Shown here: piece by piece, positions 22,322 through 35,814 of the stretch
How the letters are laid out: every line of letters begins with the position of its first letter
Numbering within the stretch: the first letter of the stretch is position 1
Source of the DNA: Rhodotorula mucilaginosa
Taxonomy: Eukaryota; Basidiomycota; Microbotryomycetes; Sporidiobolales; Sporidiobolaceae
DNA length: 64,000 bases
NCBI GenBank assembly: GCA_034406715.1
Contig: CP137872.1
Coordinates: forward strand, 558,001 to 622,000
Reading direction: 5' to 3'
Translations under genes and position numbers: made by a program
Notes under the pieces: model-generated
What the model saw: only the letters and a program-made list of their open reading frames with translations
What the model was told of the DNA's origin: nothing
Databases searched by the model: none

Positions 22322-25135
22322 ATGGCGGCACGCCCAGCGCCCCAGCAGCGGCGCAAGACGATCCTGGGCGACCACCCCGTGTGTACGGCGCGGTCCATGG
22401 ACGACAGGCGAGTCGATCGCTCACTCAACAATTCCCGCCTGCCGGCTCTCTGCGCGCCCTGTACTGACGTGCTACTCTGCATGACCATCCCTGTACATGA
22501 TCGACTTTGACTGCGGTGGTTTGGGACCCGCAGCTATGAGAGTTCCGACATCATCGGGCATGGCTCGTTCGGGTGCGCGGGAGACTTTGGTCCACCAGTC
22601 GAATTCCACTCGACGGCGCACCCAGCCGTGCGCTAGATTGTGTGTACTCACCACTCGCATCGTACAGGATTATCCGGAAGGTTGTCAGGAAGGCCGATGG
22701 ACAGGTGCGTCTGCAACGTCGGGAAGGGGGCGACTTGCGCCGGGAAAGACCGTCTGACACTCTCTTCTCTCGTCGCGTTCCAGGTTCTCGCTCGCAAGGA
22801 ACTCAACTATGGACGCATGGACGAACGGGACTTGAAGCAGTTGACCGAGGAAGTGTGCGTCGAGTGCAGCTTCTGCCGCTCTCTCCCGTCCCGCGGACTG
22901 ATCATGATTCAGATCACCTCAACGCACAGCAACATCCTCGAAACTCTCGGCTCGAACGACAACATTGTCCGATACTACGAACGCTTCGTCGACAAGCCGA
23001 ACAACATGCTCTACATCCTCATGGAATACTGCGCCGGCGGCGACCTCGCCGGCGTGATCCAGCGATGCCGCAAGACGAACTGCATCCTCCCCGAGGATGT
23101 CGTCTGGGCTTACTTGACTCAGATCACCCTCGCTTTGCACGACTGTCACTCGGAGACGGACGCGAAAGGGAAGAAGAAACCCGTCATCTTGCATCGGGAC
23201 ATCAAGCCCGAGAATGGTGAGACGCTTCTCCTCTGCGACTTCTTTTCCCTCTGGAGAGACTATTCACCGTGTATGCTGAATCACGCTCGCGCAAAACAGT
23301 CTTCCTCGATGAGCGAAACAACCTCAAGCTCGGGGACTTTGGTCTGAGCAAAGCGATGCAGCAAGCCGCGATGACTCAAACCTATGTCGGAGTGAGCACG
23401 CGCTTTAGAGACTCGTGTTACTTGAGTGTCGCTGACTCTTCGCCGCCAGACTCCTTACTACATGTCCCCCGAGCTCATCAACGGAATGCCGTACGACGTC
23501 AAGAGCGACATCTGGGCACTCGGTTGCTTGATCTACGAGCTCTGCGCCGGCCAGTACGTTCCAAAAGAGCTTCTACCTCCTTTGCTCCCAAGACCTGACC
23601 CCCTGATTGTCGCTTCCCGGAAATAGTCCGCCGTTTCACGAAGCGCGCACCCAGCCCGAATTGGCCGTCATGATCCGCGAGGGCAAGATCCCCGACTTGC
23701 CCAAGCCGTACTCGTCCCACCTCGGCCAGGTTGTCAAAGCGATGCTGCGACAGAACGTGAGTATTTCCGCGTCTGTGGAGGCGTGGAGTTTCCTGCTTGA
23801 AATTTCTCTGCTAACTCTCTGACCCTGCCTTCAACAGCCGAAAGAGCGACCAAACACCTCGCAGATCAAAAGCCTCGATTCGGTCAAGCTGCAGATTCGT
23901 GCGCTCGAACTGCGAAAGGCGTGGGTTTTTAGGCGCGATTTGCTCGAAGCGCAAGGACTGCCCCGACTGACAGCTCTCTGTCTCTGCAGGTCGCGAGAAC
24001 TCCGCATGCGGGATCAGCACGTCACGGCTCGCGAGAAGGACCTGCTCGCGCGCGAAGCGGCCGTCCTCGCTCGAGAGCAGGCCGTCTGCACGCGCGAGAA
24101 TGCCGTCCGAGCCGCGCAGGACAACGTCAAGGATTCGGAAGCCAAGTTGACGCAGGCGTGGGCCTTGTACCGGATGCAACTCCAGCAAGCGTATCAGGCC
24201 GAGCGCGAGAATATCAAGCCGCACCAGAATCACCAGTTGCCGAACTTGCCGACGGTCGAGCCGGAAGTGGTGGCTCGGGTCGCGAGTCGACCAAGCATGG
24301 TGCCGAGACGACCGCTGGACGAACGGCGATCCAGGTAAGTTGGACGCAGCCGATTGCATGGCCTTGCTCAGTGCGCTGACTTCTTTCGGGTGGTGATGAT
24401 AGCACCTACGGCTTTCCGCGAACGAACTCCAACTCTTCGCTCATGTCCCTCGACGACACGCCGTCAAAGGAACGTGACTCTTCGCCATCGCTTCGGAGAC
24501 GGCTCGCGTCCAAATCGATGCACAACCTGCAAGCCGGCTCGGCAATCTCGAGTCCCTCGCGAACCATGTCGGCCTCGAACGACAACCTGCGAGCAGCGGC
24601 GGCGGCCCAATCCGCTCGCAAATCCCCGTCGCTCATCTCGATTCCGATCGCGGCTCCCTTGCCGACTTCCATATCGGTCGCAGATCTGCACTCTGCACAC
24701 TCGTACGGAGGCATGCCATCTCCGAGTCCGACGCTCTCGATTGCGTCGGCTCCGTCACAATTGCCGTCACCGCGGCAGCAGCGACATTGGTCGAGTCCGG
24801 TGCCCCTCGCCAATTACAACAACGCCGCCCCTGTTCCGAAGTCGATGCCGACGCCTCCGCTGAGCACGCCGGCATACGACGACGACGTCCCGTCCCCGTT
24901 CATCAAGAAGCCGTTCGCCACTGGTCGTCAGCCAACAGTGCAGCAGCAGCAGCCTTCGACCAGCTCGGCCCCGCGTCCGGGCAAGCCCCCCATCCTGCAC
25001 CGCCTATTGTCGACGCGCGCAGCAGCCGCCGCCGGTTTCGGTCGCGAGTCCCCTCGACAGGATCAGGAGAGCTTGCCGCCGCCGGTGCCGTCTCGTCGCG
25101 CCTCGCTCGTCCCGCGCAAGTCTATCGGCGTCTAA
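22322..25135 (+). CDS. NIMA-related serine/threonine kinase (KIN3/FIN1/nimA type)
   Basis: Eleven exons encode a protein with the kinase domain at the N-terminus. Key elements are the P-loop IIGHGSFG, the VAIK-equivalent [24 protein letters not shown] for helix [26 protein letters not shown] and [16 protein letters not shown]. The Leu in the activation segment and the helix C sequence are typical of NEKs. The domain is followed by a heptad-rich coiled coil (about 24000-24235) and a 270-residue Ser/Pro-rich tail, as in nimA and Fin1. These kinases act at the G2/M transition and spindle pole. Exon joins such as 23216 to 23300 and 23391 to 23450 rebuild catalytic motifs exactly. The orthologue among KIN3, FIN1 and nimA is not separable by eye. 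Confidence 0.92.
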
Positions 25136-25551
25136 CCCTCGTTTCACATGGACACTCTTTGACGCGATGCCAGTGTATACTTGACCTGGCTCGTTCTTGG
25201 CTGCATGTCATATACCCTATCCGCCTTTTCACCCCTTTTCTCCGGACTGCACGTCAACTCTGTTGTTTCGACCTCGCTCTTAGCTTAGCCTGCATATCGA
25301 CCCTCTTTCATCCCAGTCCGCCTTGTTGCATCCTTTGCCATACCATACGTCTCCTCCCACGCGTGTGCTTCCACAGGAAGAGGCAGTCCGGAGCGTCCGC
25401 GCATTTTACTCGGATCTGATCTCTCCGATGGAAGAAGTAGGCTGAGCGACTGAGCATGAGGTTCATGGGTAAACGATTGATGCAAGATATAGTACGCGAC
25501 AACAGAGGAAAGGGAAAGGCAGGTGGTGGTAGGAGCCATCTCCTGGCAATA
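25136..25551. other. Intergenic, convergent 3' ends
   Basis: These 416 bp are more T-rich than the flanking coding DNA, in line with 3' UTRs of two convergent genes. Nothing else is seen. Confidence 0.5.
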
Positions 25552-27695
25552 TTACACGAGGGACCGGTCGAGGTCGCCGGCAGTCGCAACAAAGCTCTGA
25601 TCGAGCGGCGCATGTGCGGCGGCAGGGGCCGGCATCCCCACGGAAGTCTCTGGATACGCGTATCGGTAGTCGTACAGCATTTCCGGACCGGTTTCTTGCA
25701 CGTACGATACCGAGCCGACCGGGTCGATGAGCGACGTCGGAGGTGGATAGACGGCCGGGTTCATGGCGTAGCTCGTCTCGCTCGGCGCGGTCCATGCCGG
25801 AGTGGATAACGGACGTGTAGTCGGCGAAGAAAGGAGGTAGTTGCTGTAGCCTTCGCCGGCCTGAAGGTGCGACAGGGCCTGCGGGGGCGCACTCGATCGT
25901 CGCGAAGACAGAGAAACAGGCCCCCCGTGTTGGTACACGACGGGAGACTGCTCGGTCGACGTCGGCTTGATATCGCTGTCCCACGAAGACACTTCGGCGT
26001 GCTCGGGAATCGATAACGGCTTGATGTCGCTCCCTCGGCTGGAAGCCGAACCTGACGGCGAGTATTCGGCCGACTGCACACCGCCTACGCCTCCGGTCGG
26101 TGCCAAGACTCCGAGTGAAGGTCTGCGGCGGTAAGCAGGAGCGGAACCGGCAGGGAGGGCGAGCGAAGACTGGTTCGAGGACATCGGGCCTGCGGCGGGA
26201 CCTGAGGAATATTCCTCGCTCGGCGTCGGCGGGATGACGGACGAGTTGAACGCCGGAAGGGAGTACCTCCGTCCCGTCGATGGAGCGTAGTGATCGAAGT
26301 AGTCGGCTGTAGGTTGACGAGGAGGTATCGGGAGACCGGTGGAATCATTCTTGGGCAGCGGGTAGCCGTACGCGTCGAACACGGCCGGGGTCGGGTACGG
26401 CACGGCGGTCAAGGGGTCAGGGAATTTGCGATGTGATGACGCGTGTGCGTAGGCCTCGCCGGCCAAGCTCGAGTTGCCGGGCTGTCCCGAGTGAGCCGAG
26501 ACGGGGCGGTTTCGGGAGCGCGTCTCGTACGCCCCGATCTGGTTCTCATCGGCATCGTACTCGTCTGCCTGGTCGGGCGCCACCTGCGACGACGACGGCG
26601 CAGAGGAGGAAGTCGAACGAGCTGCACGCTCTTGTAGCTTTTTGACCTTTGCACGACGGTTTTGAAACTGCAAAGCGGGGCCCTTGTGTCAACCGTACAT
26701 CCTCCCGGCGCCCGGTCTCCAAAGCGGAAACTCACCCAAACTTGAACTTCTCGCGGTGTCATGTCAAGTTCGACCGCGAGTTGTTTGCGCAGCGCCAGAT
26801 CCGGTTTCGGCGAGCGGGAAAAGTGATGCTCGAGGATGCGCAACTGCGCCGGCGACGTGCGCCTCCGATGCTTGATCCTGAACGGGTCGTAGAATGATTG
26901 TCCGAAGTCGGAGGAAGAAGCAGTCGCGGCGTTTGCAGAGGATGACCGAGTCCTCGAGTTTGCGCCGCTCCCGCTACTCGTGCCCGGGGTCGTATTGCTC
27001 GACATCGAAACGGTGACTGGAGTCGAAGCTGCAGTCGATGAATCGCTCGAGCTCTGATCGTGAGGTGCCGGTGACGGGCGAGTAAAGCCGTAAGGAACGT
27101 AGGCCGACGGTTGCGGGTGAGACTGAGACAGGGAGGAAGAATAGCTCGCCGGCGGCGCTGGCTGATGGAGGGAGCCGCGTCGACCATACTGCGGCTCGGA
27201 CGAACCCTGATTCTGCGCTAGATGCGGCGGCGGGATGGGCAACGTTGACTGCTGGTTGGCGCGGAAAGCCCACTGGTTGGCAACGTGCTGCTGAAGGAGA
27301 GCGGCGGCGCCCGGTCCGCCGCGCGGTTGTGGTGTCTTGCCATAGCGATACTGCCCGTCGTCATAGCCCCCCGGAGCCTGGCTGAGATCGTGGAGAGCGC
27401 GGGTCGGCTCGTCCGCATACGCGGCGGCGCCAGCGGGCTGACGCGGGAACGGGACGGTGCGGTCGGGCACCGAAGCGAGGGCAGCTCCGTATGAACGGAC
27501 GCCGTCGGTACTGATCCCGTCCCGACCTGAGAGCGACGATGCGAATCGCGTGGGCGAGGCAGTCGCTGCGATCGAGTGCCGACGTGACGGCGAAGAAGAA
27601 AGGGCTCCTCCTGTCGAAGTCGGATCCGCCGGCATCTGATGATCGGCCGAGATGGGTACGGCCCCGGTACTCGACGGAGCGTACGCGTCGTACAT
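25552..27695 (-). CDS. Homeodomain transcription factor
   Basis: Two exons (26736-27695 and 25552-26667) encode 691 residues. A classical 60-residue homeodomain lies near residues 275-335: RRRTSPAQLRILEHHFSRSP, then LAVELDMTPREVQVW and FQNRRAKVKKLQ. The single intron falls between Trp48 and Phe49 of the recognition helix (VQVW/FQNRR), a position seen in many homeobox genes. It is a typical, not TALE, homeodomain, so it is not an obvious mating-type HD1 gene, and no HD2 partner sits next to it. Both flanks are long low-complexity Ser/Pro/Gln/Tyr regions likely to be transactivation or regulatory tails. Targets cannot be inferred. Confidence 0.9.
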
Positions 27696-28677
27696 GGTGA
27701 CTGCCGTGGTGCTGGTAGGAGGGCGCGCACAGCTCGGGCAACGAGCCGGATATGTGTGTGTTCCGGGGTTAAATTAAAACCCCCGTGCGATCACGCTGTT
27801 TGGCGAGGGCGGACAGAGCTGAACAGGTGCATGGAGACGCCGGTCAGCTCTCACATGGACAGCTCGAGTCACGGCAGCGCAGGGGAAGGCAAGAACGAGG
27901 GGGAAGAGCTCACGTTCGAGGTTGGGCGGCGCGGCGGAGTGCTGGTGCAGAGGAGATCTTCAGCCGGAGGCGATCTTCACTCGGCGGACTTGATGCCGCG
28001 AGTGGTTGGCTACCACGGTAGTACGCTGTTCGAGTCGTGCGAGTAGCGGTCGCTGCAGCTGGAGGTCGGGCGCACTGTGGCAACTCGCTGACCGCCGAGC
28101 AGACGAACGGGACGGACACCTAGCTCGTCGCGGTGATGGCGCAAGCTTGGAGGAGCACGCGTACGAGGCAGCTTGGCCGGCCCGAGCCGTTTGTCGGTAG
28201 ATGGCAAGCTCTACAGTGTCAAGCCGGGCCCATCGACCTCCGACAGCTGGCGGTGCGATGCGGACGCGACCGGGAGATGAAGTTCGAGAAGCTGATCGGA
28301 CCCAAAAAGTGGAGCACCCTTGGGCCTAGAACTGTCCGAAAAGCCCGGCTCTCAGCTCGACCCGGCGCCGCGGTAGGAACGAGCTTCGAGTCCATGCCAC
28401 CTGTCTGGCCATGCGTAGGCCCGGACCGCCAGAACAGAGCCCAGCGTCGCCGCCTCGCGAGGACAGCCTCGTATTTCAAACGTCGCGGAGCGCTGCCGGA
28501 TCATCGACCGGGATCGACGCCGAGCGTTCAAGGAGAGGCGCTGCGCTGGAAATTCGAGAAACAGTATTGGGCTTTGGAATACAAGCGGTTGTATTTCCCC
28601 ATTCCAAGCTGGGAGCGAGGCGGTGCAAAGGCCGTGCCGCTGCATCTTCTTAGATATCCAACTGAGGAGCTCACCAT
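27696..28677. promoter_or_regulatory. Divergent intergenic region between homeodomain gene and uS9m gene
   Basis: A 982 bp gap separates two divergent genes. It is long for this window, as is common upstream of regulatory genes. Open frames cross it (for example about 28133-28700, +) but have no domain or splice support and overlap the start of the ribosomal protein gene. Confidence 0.45.
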
Positions 28678-29985
28678 ATGGCCTCACAAGCAGCTCGGCA
28701 GCCGTTGCGGCAGGCCTCGCGTGCTGCTTCGACTTCGGCAGCGAGCACCACCGCGAGCAGCGGCGCCTTCTTCCCCGTGCAGGCGTCGCCGTCGCCCTGG
28801 TCATCCGCCGCCGCCGCCGCGGTCCCGAAACCGCCGTCGCAAGAGTGGTACACCGGCCGGCCGACGTACACCTCGACGCAGGCGCAGCTCGAACGAGCGC
28901 TGACGGCCGCGCGCGCTCACCTGTACCGCCAAGGGTTGCTCAAGTCGATCTCGAGCTCGACGGGCCACGATGCCGAGTTCTATAGCGTCTTGCCGCACCC
29001 GCGAGAGCGCAAGTGGAAGCAGACCAAGGACATGGCCACTTATTTGCGGACGGGAGCGCAACTCAAGTCGAGCCAGTACAAGCGGTTGACGGCGACCCTC
29101 GCCAACCTCGAGGGCCTCCTCCCGTACGCGCGCGTCGCCGACTCGCTCACAGAGTCGGACAGCCTCGCGACTCCGCCAAAACTCGTCGTCGACCCGGTTG
29201 CGCGCGCGACCGGACGCCAGGACGCGACGGCCGCGGCCGCCGAGCCCGAGGCAGCAGCCGGCGAATCCTCTACCACCAGCCTGTACTCGCAGCTGGACCA
29301 GCTCCTCTCCCGCTTCCAGCACGTCTCGGCGAGTGGATCCTCGGCCGTCCAGCGCTCCTTGGGCAAGGCGAGGCGACTCGGCGAACGCGACGAGTTTGGT
29401 CGCGTGATGGCCTCCGGTGCGCGCAAAGAGGCCGGCGCGCGCGTCTGGATCATCCCGACCTCCGAAGCGAAGGCGGCAGCAGCTCCGAGTGCCCACACCG
29501 CCGCTGAGGAGGAGTACGCCTTTGGTCGCGTGGTCGTCAACGCGAAGTCCCTGCCGGACTACTTCCCCGCCGCCGCCCACCGCGAAGCCGTCGTCCGGCC
29601 CATGTCGCTCGTCTCGGCCCTCGGGGCCTTCAACGTCTTTGCGATCGTGAAGGGGTCGGGAGTCGCCGCGCAGGCGGACGCGGTCGCGCTCGCGCTCGCG
29701 CGGGCGTTGGCAGAGTGGGAGCGGATCGAGGTCGAGGAAGGGAGGCGGCACGAGGGGGTCGTGTCCTGGCGGGATATCCTGAAGCGAGGTGCGTTTGGCT
29801 ACTTTCTTGCAGCTTTGTTGTCGTGGCAGGACTCGCGGCCTATCAGCCCGCGCACGAGAACTAAACGGGCCTCGCTCCTTGTCTGTCGCACAGCCAACCT
29901 GCTCGAGCGGGATCCGCGCATGGTCGAGCGCAAGAAGCCCGGACACGTCAAGGCGCGCAAGATGCCCACCTGGGTCAAGCGATAA
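28678..29985 (+). CDS. MRPS9: Mitochondrial small ribosomal subunit protein uS9m (MRPS9)
   Basis: Two exons (28678-29788 and 29894-29985) encode 400 residues. The N-terminus (MASQAARQPLRQASRAAST) is a probable mitochondrial presequence. Ribosomal S9 sequence is in the C-terminal third: GRVVVNAKSLPDYFP, RPMSLVSALGAFNVF, the Ala-rich VALALARALAEWE helix and the basic tail ending ERKKPGHVKARKMPTWVKR, whose terminal KR contacts the P site in the family. The intervening residues 100-290 are a mitochondrial extension. The intron is a multiple of three without stops, so naive translation reads through it; splicing joins LKRANLLERDPRM directly, as in relatives. Confidence 0.93.
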   Translation: MASQAARQPLRQASRAASTSAASTTASSGAFFPVQASPSPWSSAAAAAVPKPPSQEWYTGRPTYTSTQAQLERALTAARAHLYRQGLLKSISSSTGHDAEFYSVLPHPRERKWKQTKDMATYLRTGAQLKSSQYKRLTATLANLEGLLPYARVADSLTESDSLATPPKLVVDPVARATGRQDATAAAAEPEAAAGESSTTSLYSQLDQLLSRFQHVSASGSSAVQRSLGKARRLGERDEFGRVMASGARKEAGARVWIIPTSEAKAAAAPSAHTAAEEEYAFGRVVVNAKSLPDYFPAAAHREAVVRPMSLVSALGAFNVFAIVKGSGVAAQADAVALALARALAEWERIEVEEGRRHEGVVSWRDILKRGAFGYFLAALLSWQDSRPISPRTRTKRASLLVCRTANLLERDPRMVERKKPGHVKARKMPTWVKR

Positions 29986-30218
29986 GAAGGAGCAGAACAA
30001 TCCGCGGAGGAAGTTCTTCGCAGCGAGACGAGCAATCGGAGCAGTCAGTACCTATACGCAAAACAAGTCGTTCTTCGCTGCAAAGCAGAATCGCACAGCT
30101 ATACTCGCAAAGGCGCGAGGGTCATAGTACGTCTGGTCCACGCGTATAAGTGAACGGCAGGGAAGAAAATCTACAGAGGAGAAAGAAATTTGGTCTTTCG
30201 CGCAACGGAGTGCGGGTA
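29986..30218. other. Intergenic, convergent 3' ends
   Basis: A 233 bp gap between convergent stops, A-rich. No gene seen. Confidence 0.4.
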
Positions 30219-31147
30219 TCATGCGAACTGCAAACGATTACGTTTGGTGAGTTGATGAGCTCCCATGTATTCGAAAAGAAGATGCGGGCACGCACGGTGG
30301 AGAGGTAGGATTCTGCGACGATGCGTGCTCGTGCGTTCATCGACAGCTTGGCCTCTGAGATTTCCTTGTCGACGACTGCAGGTTCGAAAACGAGAAATCC
30401 GTAAGTCTTGATCTTGTCCAGTCAAGGGAACAGCCATTCAGCACTAAGGTGGAGTGACTTTGGACCTACCCTCCATGAATCTGTTCGGACACAAAAAGGG
30501 TTGAACCAGCGTCAGCTCCTGAGCGGGAGGGGGAGAGGGGAGGGGCGGACGCACTCGATGATAAAGTCGACGAGCTTGTGCTTCATCATGTCTTGGCAGT
30601 TGCGGTTCGTGATGAGGAAGCTAATGTCCCACCCCTCGATGGGTACTCTTCGGAGGACGACGAACGACTCGGCGCGCATCATGAGGAAGCGGGTAAACTT
30701 GTGCGCGAGGATGTGTTCGATCTCGTCGGCTTGCTTGATCTTGATGCTCAGGCGGACCGAGTTGATCGAGGGTTCGATCAGGACTTGCTCGTGCGCGTTG
30801 CGGGCGATGACGAGCGGGGTCAGGAGCACTTCGGGTGTCGAGCTGCGCGGTCGCCGCAAACGTGCGCATAGGGGTCAGCGTTCCGTTGCTCGGTTCGTGA
30901 GAAAGAGAAAGCACCCCGTAGCTGGATGGAGACACGCACCCAGCCTCAATCTCGGGGACATTGTGCCGCTCGACGACCTGTGACGGGAACGACTCGAGGG
31001 TGAGAGCGGCGGTGAGGGTACTGCGTACTGTGTTGAGGTACGGTCTGAGGGTGTTTGACTGCGTGCGCCGGCGTGCGTGTCAGTTGGAGTGTTCGAGGGC
31101 CGAGTTCGGGTTCAAGAGGGGGAGAAGCGAGTGGGGGAGCGTACCAT
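30219..31147 (-). CDS. ARC19: Arp2/3 complex subunit 4 (ARPC4, p20)
   Basis: Six exons (31145-31147, 30940-31058, 30555-30842, 30470-30480, 30296-30375, 30219-30227) total 510 nt, giving 169 residues, almost exactly the family length. The product begins [20 protein letters not shown] and includes SSQ-like [60 protein letters not shown] and [24 protein letters not shown]4 is a core structural subunit that holds the complex together and contacts the mother actin filament. Three exons are minute: the first is ATG alone, the fourth is 11 nt, and the last is 9 nt including the stop. Every junction has GT-AG ends and the residues they supply are conserved in the family. Confidence 0.95.
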
Positions 31148-31361
31148 TGCGCGAGACTTGGGCGGGTTCTCTTCTCGGGGGCGGTATTTGCGATTTCCTG
31201 AGTGTCTGGTAGCGCAGCTCTGGTTCTGCCCCTGTGCGTGCGAGAGGGCGAGATATCAAGAGGTCAACCTGTTGCTGCACCGCCTCGTTGCTCCTCCTCG
31301 TACACTCCGCACAGGTGTGCAGTCCACTCGCTGCTCGGAAGGACAGTCAAGGTCCTACAAC
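31148..31361. promoter_or_regulatory. Shared divergent promoter of ARPC4 and RPC9
   Basis: 214 bp lie between two start codons. Both genes have a tiny first coding exon (3 nt and 6 nt), so each has an intron immediately after its start codon, next to this shared region. Confidence 0.5.
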
Positions 31362-32283
31362 ATGGAGGTAAGCCCCGCCTCCTCCCGCCGTCGCCTCGCA
31401 CCCTCGCTGAGCCCACTTTTGCCGCCAGACACTCAACGACCGCGCCGGCTTCCTCTGCAACTACGAAGTCCTCGAGGTCCTCAGGCAGCAGCAGAAACAA
31501 CGCGGCAAGCAACTCAAAGAGCTCACGGGCGGCACAGGCGGGCAGGGCGACGGGAGACGGAACGGACGGTATCAGGACATTGCTCAGCGAGAAGAGGCAG
31601 AGCGCATACAGCCTCAGGACTTGCACACCGTGTCGTGGGAGGTCAGTCTCGCTTCCATGCACTCTCTGCTGCCCCTTTCGAACCAGACTTTGCGAGGCTC
31701 AATCCGTCCTGAGAAACCCTCGCAGGCAGTCCAGTACCTCGAGGCGGCCGTCCACCCGATGCGGCGACAGACGAGCGCAGCCGTCGCTCAACTCCTCGAC
31801 GGACTCGACGACTATGATTTGACAAAGTCGGAGCGGTTACAGATTGTCAACCTCGCTCCGACCACCCTCGTCGAACTGCATGTGGTGCGTTGCCCCCCCT
31901 TACTTCCACTCGCTCGTTTCCTTCTCTGCACATTATGCAGTATAGTGGGCTGGGCTGAGCTTGGCACGTGTTACGGCGCCGCACAGTGCATCGAAGACCT
32001 TGCAGAACGCTTCTCCGACGACCGACAAGAAGCGCTGCTCGAACTAGTTCGTTCCCACCTCGGCTCGGAAACCTCCTCCACCTCCAAGGACGCCGCCGCT
32101 GCCGCTGCAGAAGAGGCACCGGTCATGCCTCCCAACGGCAATGCGGACGCCGACCTCGACGACGCCGAACCGGACGAGGATGCCGAGATTGACGAGGAGA
32201 TGGCCCTCATCGACGAGGCGTACGGAGGCACGCGCGCGAATGAGCAGGTCGAGAACGACATTGACGAGGTCGGCGAGTCCTAG
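31362..32283 (+). CDS. RPC17: RNA polymerase III subunit RPC9 (RPC17, CGRP-RCP homologue)
   Basis: Four exons (31362-31367, 31429-31641, 31726-31884, 31987-32283) encode 224 residues. The first exon is ATGGAG. The protein shows the HRDC-like Rpb4/RPC9 fold: LNDRAGFLCNYEVLEVLRQQ, TVSWEAVQYLE, LDGLDDYDLTKSERLQIVNL, APTTLVELHV and IEDLAERF. RPC9 pairs with RPC8 (Rpc25) to form the Pol III stalk that helps initiation through TFIIIB contacts. Compared with the ~160-residue yeast protein it has a Gly/Gln-rich insertion near residue 40 and a 70-residue Ala-rich and acidic tail. The link to the polymerase is from family knowledge. Confidence 0.9.
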
Positions 32284-32589
32284 GCTAAAGGTCTCTCTTC
32301 TCACTGGTCTTTGTCCACCAGTCCGTCTGCTTGAGGGGGGATCCGCGATCTGTCGACTTGTTGTTGTAATTCTTCGGAAATTCGAAACTACGCATCTTTC
32401 TTTCGAGCGCTCCCGCGGGGCCGCTAGAATCTGTCGCATCTGGTGCTCGAACTGCATGCAGGATCGCATAGATAGGGAGAGACGGAGAAAAACCTTATGT
32501 GTTTGAGCCGATTCATGCGGCGCACCTCCGACGCGGCGTCAACTCGTCTCCCTCCACTCAACTCGCCCCGCTCGTGCAGTCGCCCAAGC
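32284..32589. promoter_or_regulatory. Tandem intergenic region upstream of MIS12
   Basis: 306 bp contain the RPC9 3' UTR and the MIS12 promoter. No other feature is seen. Confidence 0.45.
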
Positions 32590-33964
32590 ATGGCAGCTAC
32601 TCTATCCACCTCCAGCGAAGTCCCCGCCGCCCCCGTCAGCAGCTCAAGCGGGCTGACGCAACCCGCGCGGACGCTGAAACGCGACCTGTTGACCGAACAT
32701 TTCCGCTTCGCGCCCGAGACGTTCGCCAAGGGCGGCATGGACCTCGCGAACCGGACCATGTACACCGCGACGGCCAAAGTCGAACAGAGCCTGCAACAGC
32801 TCGTCGAGAAACGCGTCGAAGGGTTTGACGAGGAACAGGTTCAACGAGTTCGTCTACGAGGTCACAGCAACGTCTCGAGGGCATGCCATCGAAGGGGGAA
32901 AGGGGCTGACACCGCTGCTTGTTTTCTCAGAGTATCTACCGCCTCGAGACGCTCCTCGAAGACGCGATCGACACCCAGTTTGACCTGTTCGAGATCTTTG
33001 TCCTCCGAAACACCTTCACCTTCTCGGACGACCTGCTGCCATACATCTCCTTGCCCCACCATGTACGTCACCGATGATGGTCTAATGCGCTTTGTTTATA
33101 CTGCGCGAAATCGCTGACTAGCGCGTACGGTCGACGGACAGGACAACCTCGACCCCAGTTTGAAAGGAACCGACGCCGCCGTCCTCTCTGAATACGAAGA
33201 GGAGCTCCGACTCTACGAGGCCGAGCTGCAAAAGGAGCGAGAACTCGCGTGCGCCGAACTGTTCGTCAAAGCAAAGGCGGCCAAGGCGCAGGAGCAGGCC
33301 GAGCTGGTCGGTTACCTCAAAGAACCGGGTGCGTCCTTGTTCGCTCTTTGTCGTCTCCCGCACAGAGTGGAAGGGCTCGCTCTCCATCTATCGGCGGCGA
33401 CCTTTCCACTTAGAGTGCTAGAAGACGAAAGAGAACTGACGAACCCCGATGTCTGCTTCTCAACACCACAGGCAAACTCACCGCTTCCTCCAACCCGACC
33501 GAGCGCGCGCGCATCCTCGCCTCGCAACTCTCCCTTCTGCAAACCCGACTCTCGGAACTCGCGTCCACCCCCGTCCCGCACGACAAGACTTCGACCCTCC
33601 CCGCCGTCGCCCCGTGGGCTACGAGCCGGAGCGCGTTCATCAATTGGGCGGCCGAGAAGAAGGCGGTCCCGACGAACGCGGGAGCGGCGGGGGCGGGGTC
33701 GAAGCAAGTTGGGCCGGGGCAATTGCCCGAGGATGTGGTTGTGGAAAAGTTTCAGGAAGAGGCGGCGCGGACTGGAGCGGCGGAGGATGCCAAGGTGAGT
33801 TTGCGGCAAAGTGCTCGCTGTTCGTGTTAGATCGAGGGAGCCGGTTCAACATGCTGTATGGCGATTGCGCCTGCGCTTTGATCGAAACGCAGCACGACCG
33901 TTGCTGATGCATCTCTTTATCTCACTTTTGGCAGGCACTCCTCGACTCCATGGGCGGGCGTTGA
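32590..33964 (+). CDS. MIS12: Kinetochore protein MIS12 (Mtw1)
   Basis: Five exons (32590-32847, 32931-33062, 33142-33328, 33472-33794, 33935-33964) encode 309 residues. Conserved Mis12 features are LLTEHFRFAPETFAKGGMDLAN, the helix SLQQLVEKRVEGFDEEQVQR, YRLETLLEDAIDTQFDLFEIF and VLRNTFTFSDDLLPYISLPHH. Helical coiled coil follows (EYEEELRLYEAELQKERELA). Mis12 is a subunit of the MIND complex that links CENP-C and centromeric chromatin to the Ndc80 complex. The first donor (GTTCGT after QR) was chosen over an earlier GTTCAA because it restores the family spacing before LETLLE. The last exon is 30 nt. Confidence 0.92.
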
Positions 33965-34257
33965 GCCTTCGATTCGCGTCTCGGCCACACCTTCCGGCCG
34001 CCAGCAGTACAGGAACTCATGATGTTGCAATCTTGCTGTTGTTCTCGTGTTTCATCTCGCGGTCTTGAATGCGCATCTTGCCGTTACAAGTGCAGTCTCG
34101 TTCGAAGCTGAATTGCCGAATGTTGGAAGCAGCGGACATGCCCAGGTGAGCGCCTACCGGAGCCCTTCCGCATGCTCGACAAGAGCGCCTAGGTCCCAAT
34201 TCCGCGGAATAAGTCTGCTGTAAAAAAATGACGCGCTTTGCACAAAAAGAGGGAGAA
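33965..34257. other. Intergenic, convergent 3' ends
   Basis: 293 bp between MIS12 (+) and RPT6 (-). No gene seen. Confidence 0.4.

Positions 34258-35814
<1,557 letters not shown>

Noticed and set aside
25552-27695. Possible mating-type locus because of the homeodomain gene
   Set aside because: A single typical homeodomain gene without an adjacent divergent HD partner, and no pheromone or receptor gene nearby.
28133-28700. Plus-strand open frame upstream of uS9m
   Set aside because: No domain or natural composition, and it runs into the start of the well-supported ribosomal protein gene in another frame.
28801-30000. 399-codon minus-strand open frame over uS9m
   Set aside because: Antisense shadow of a real exon, with no recognisable protein.
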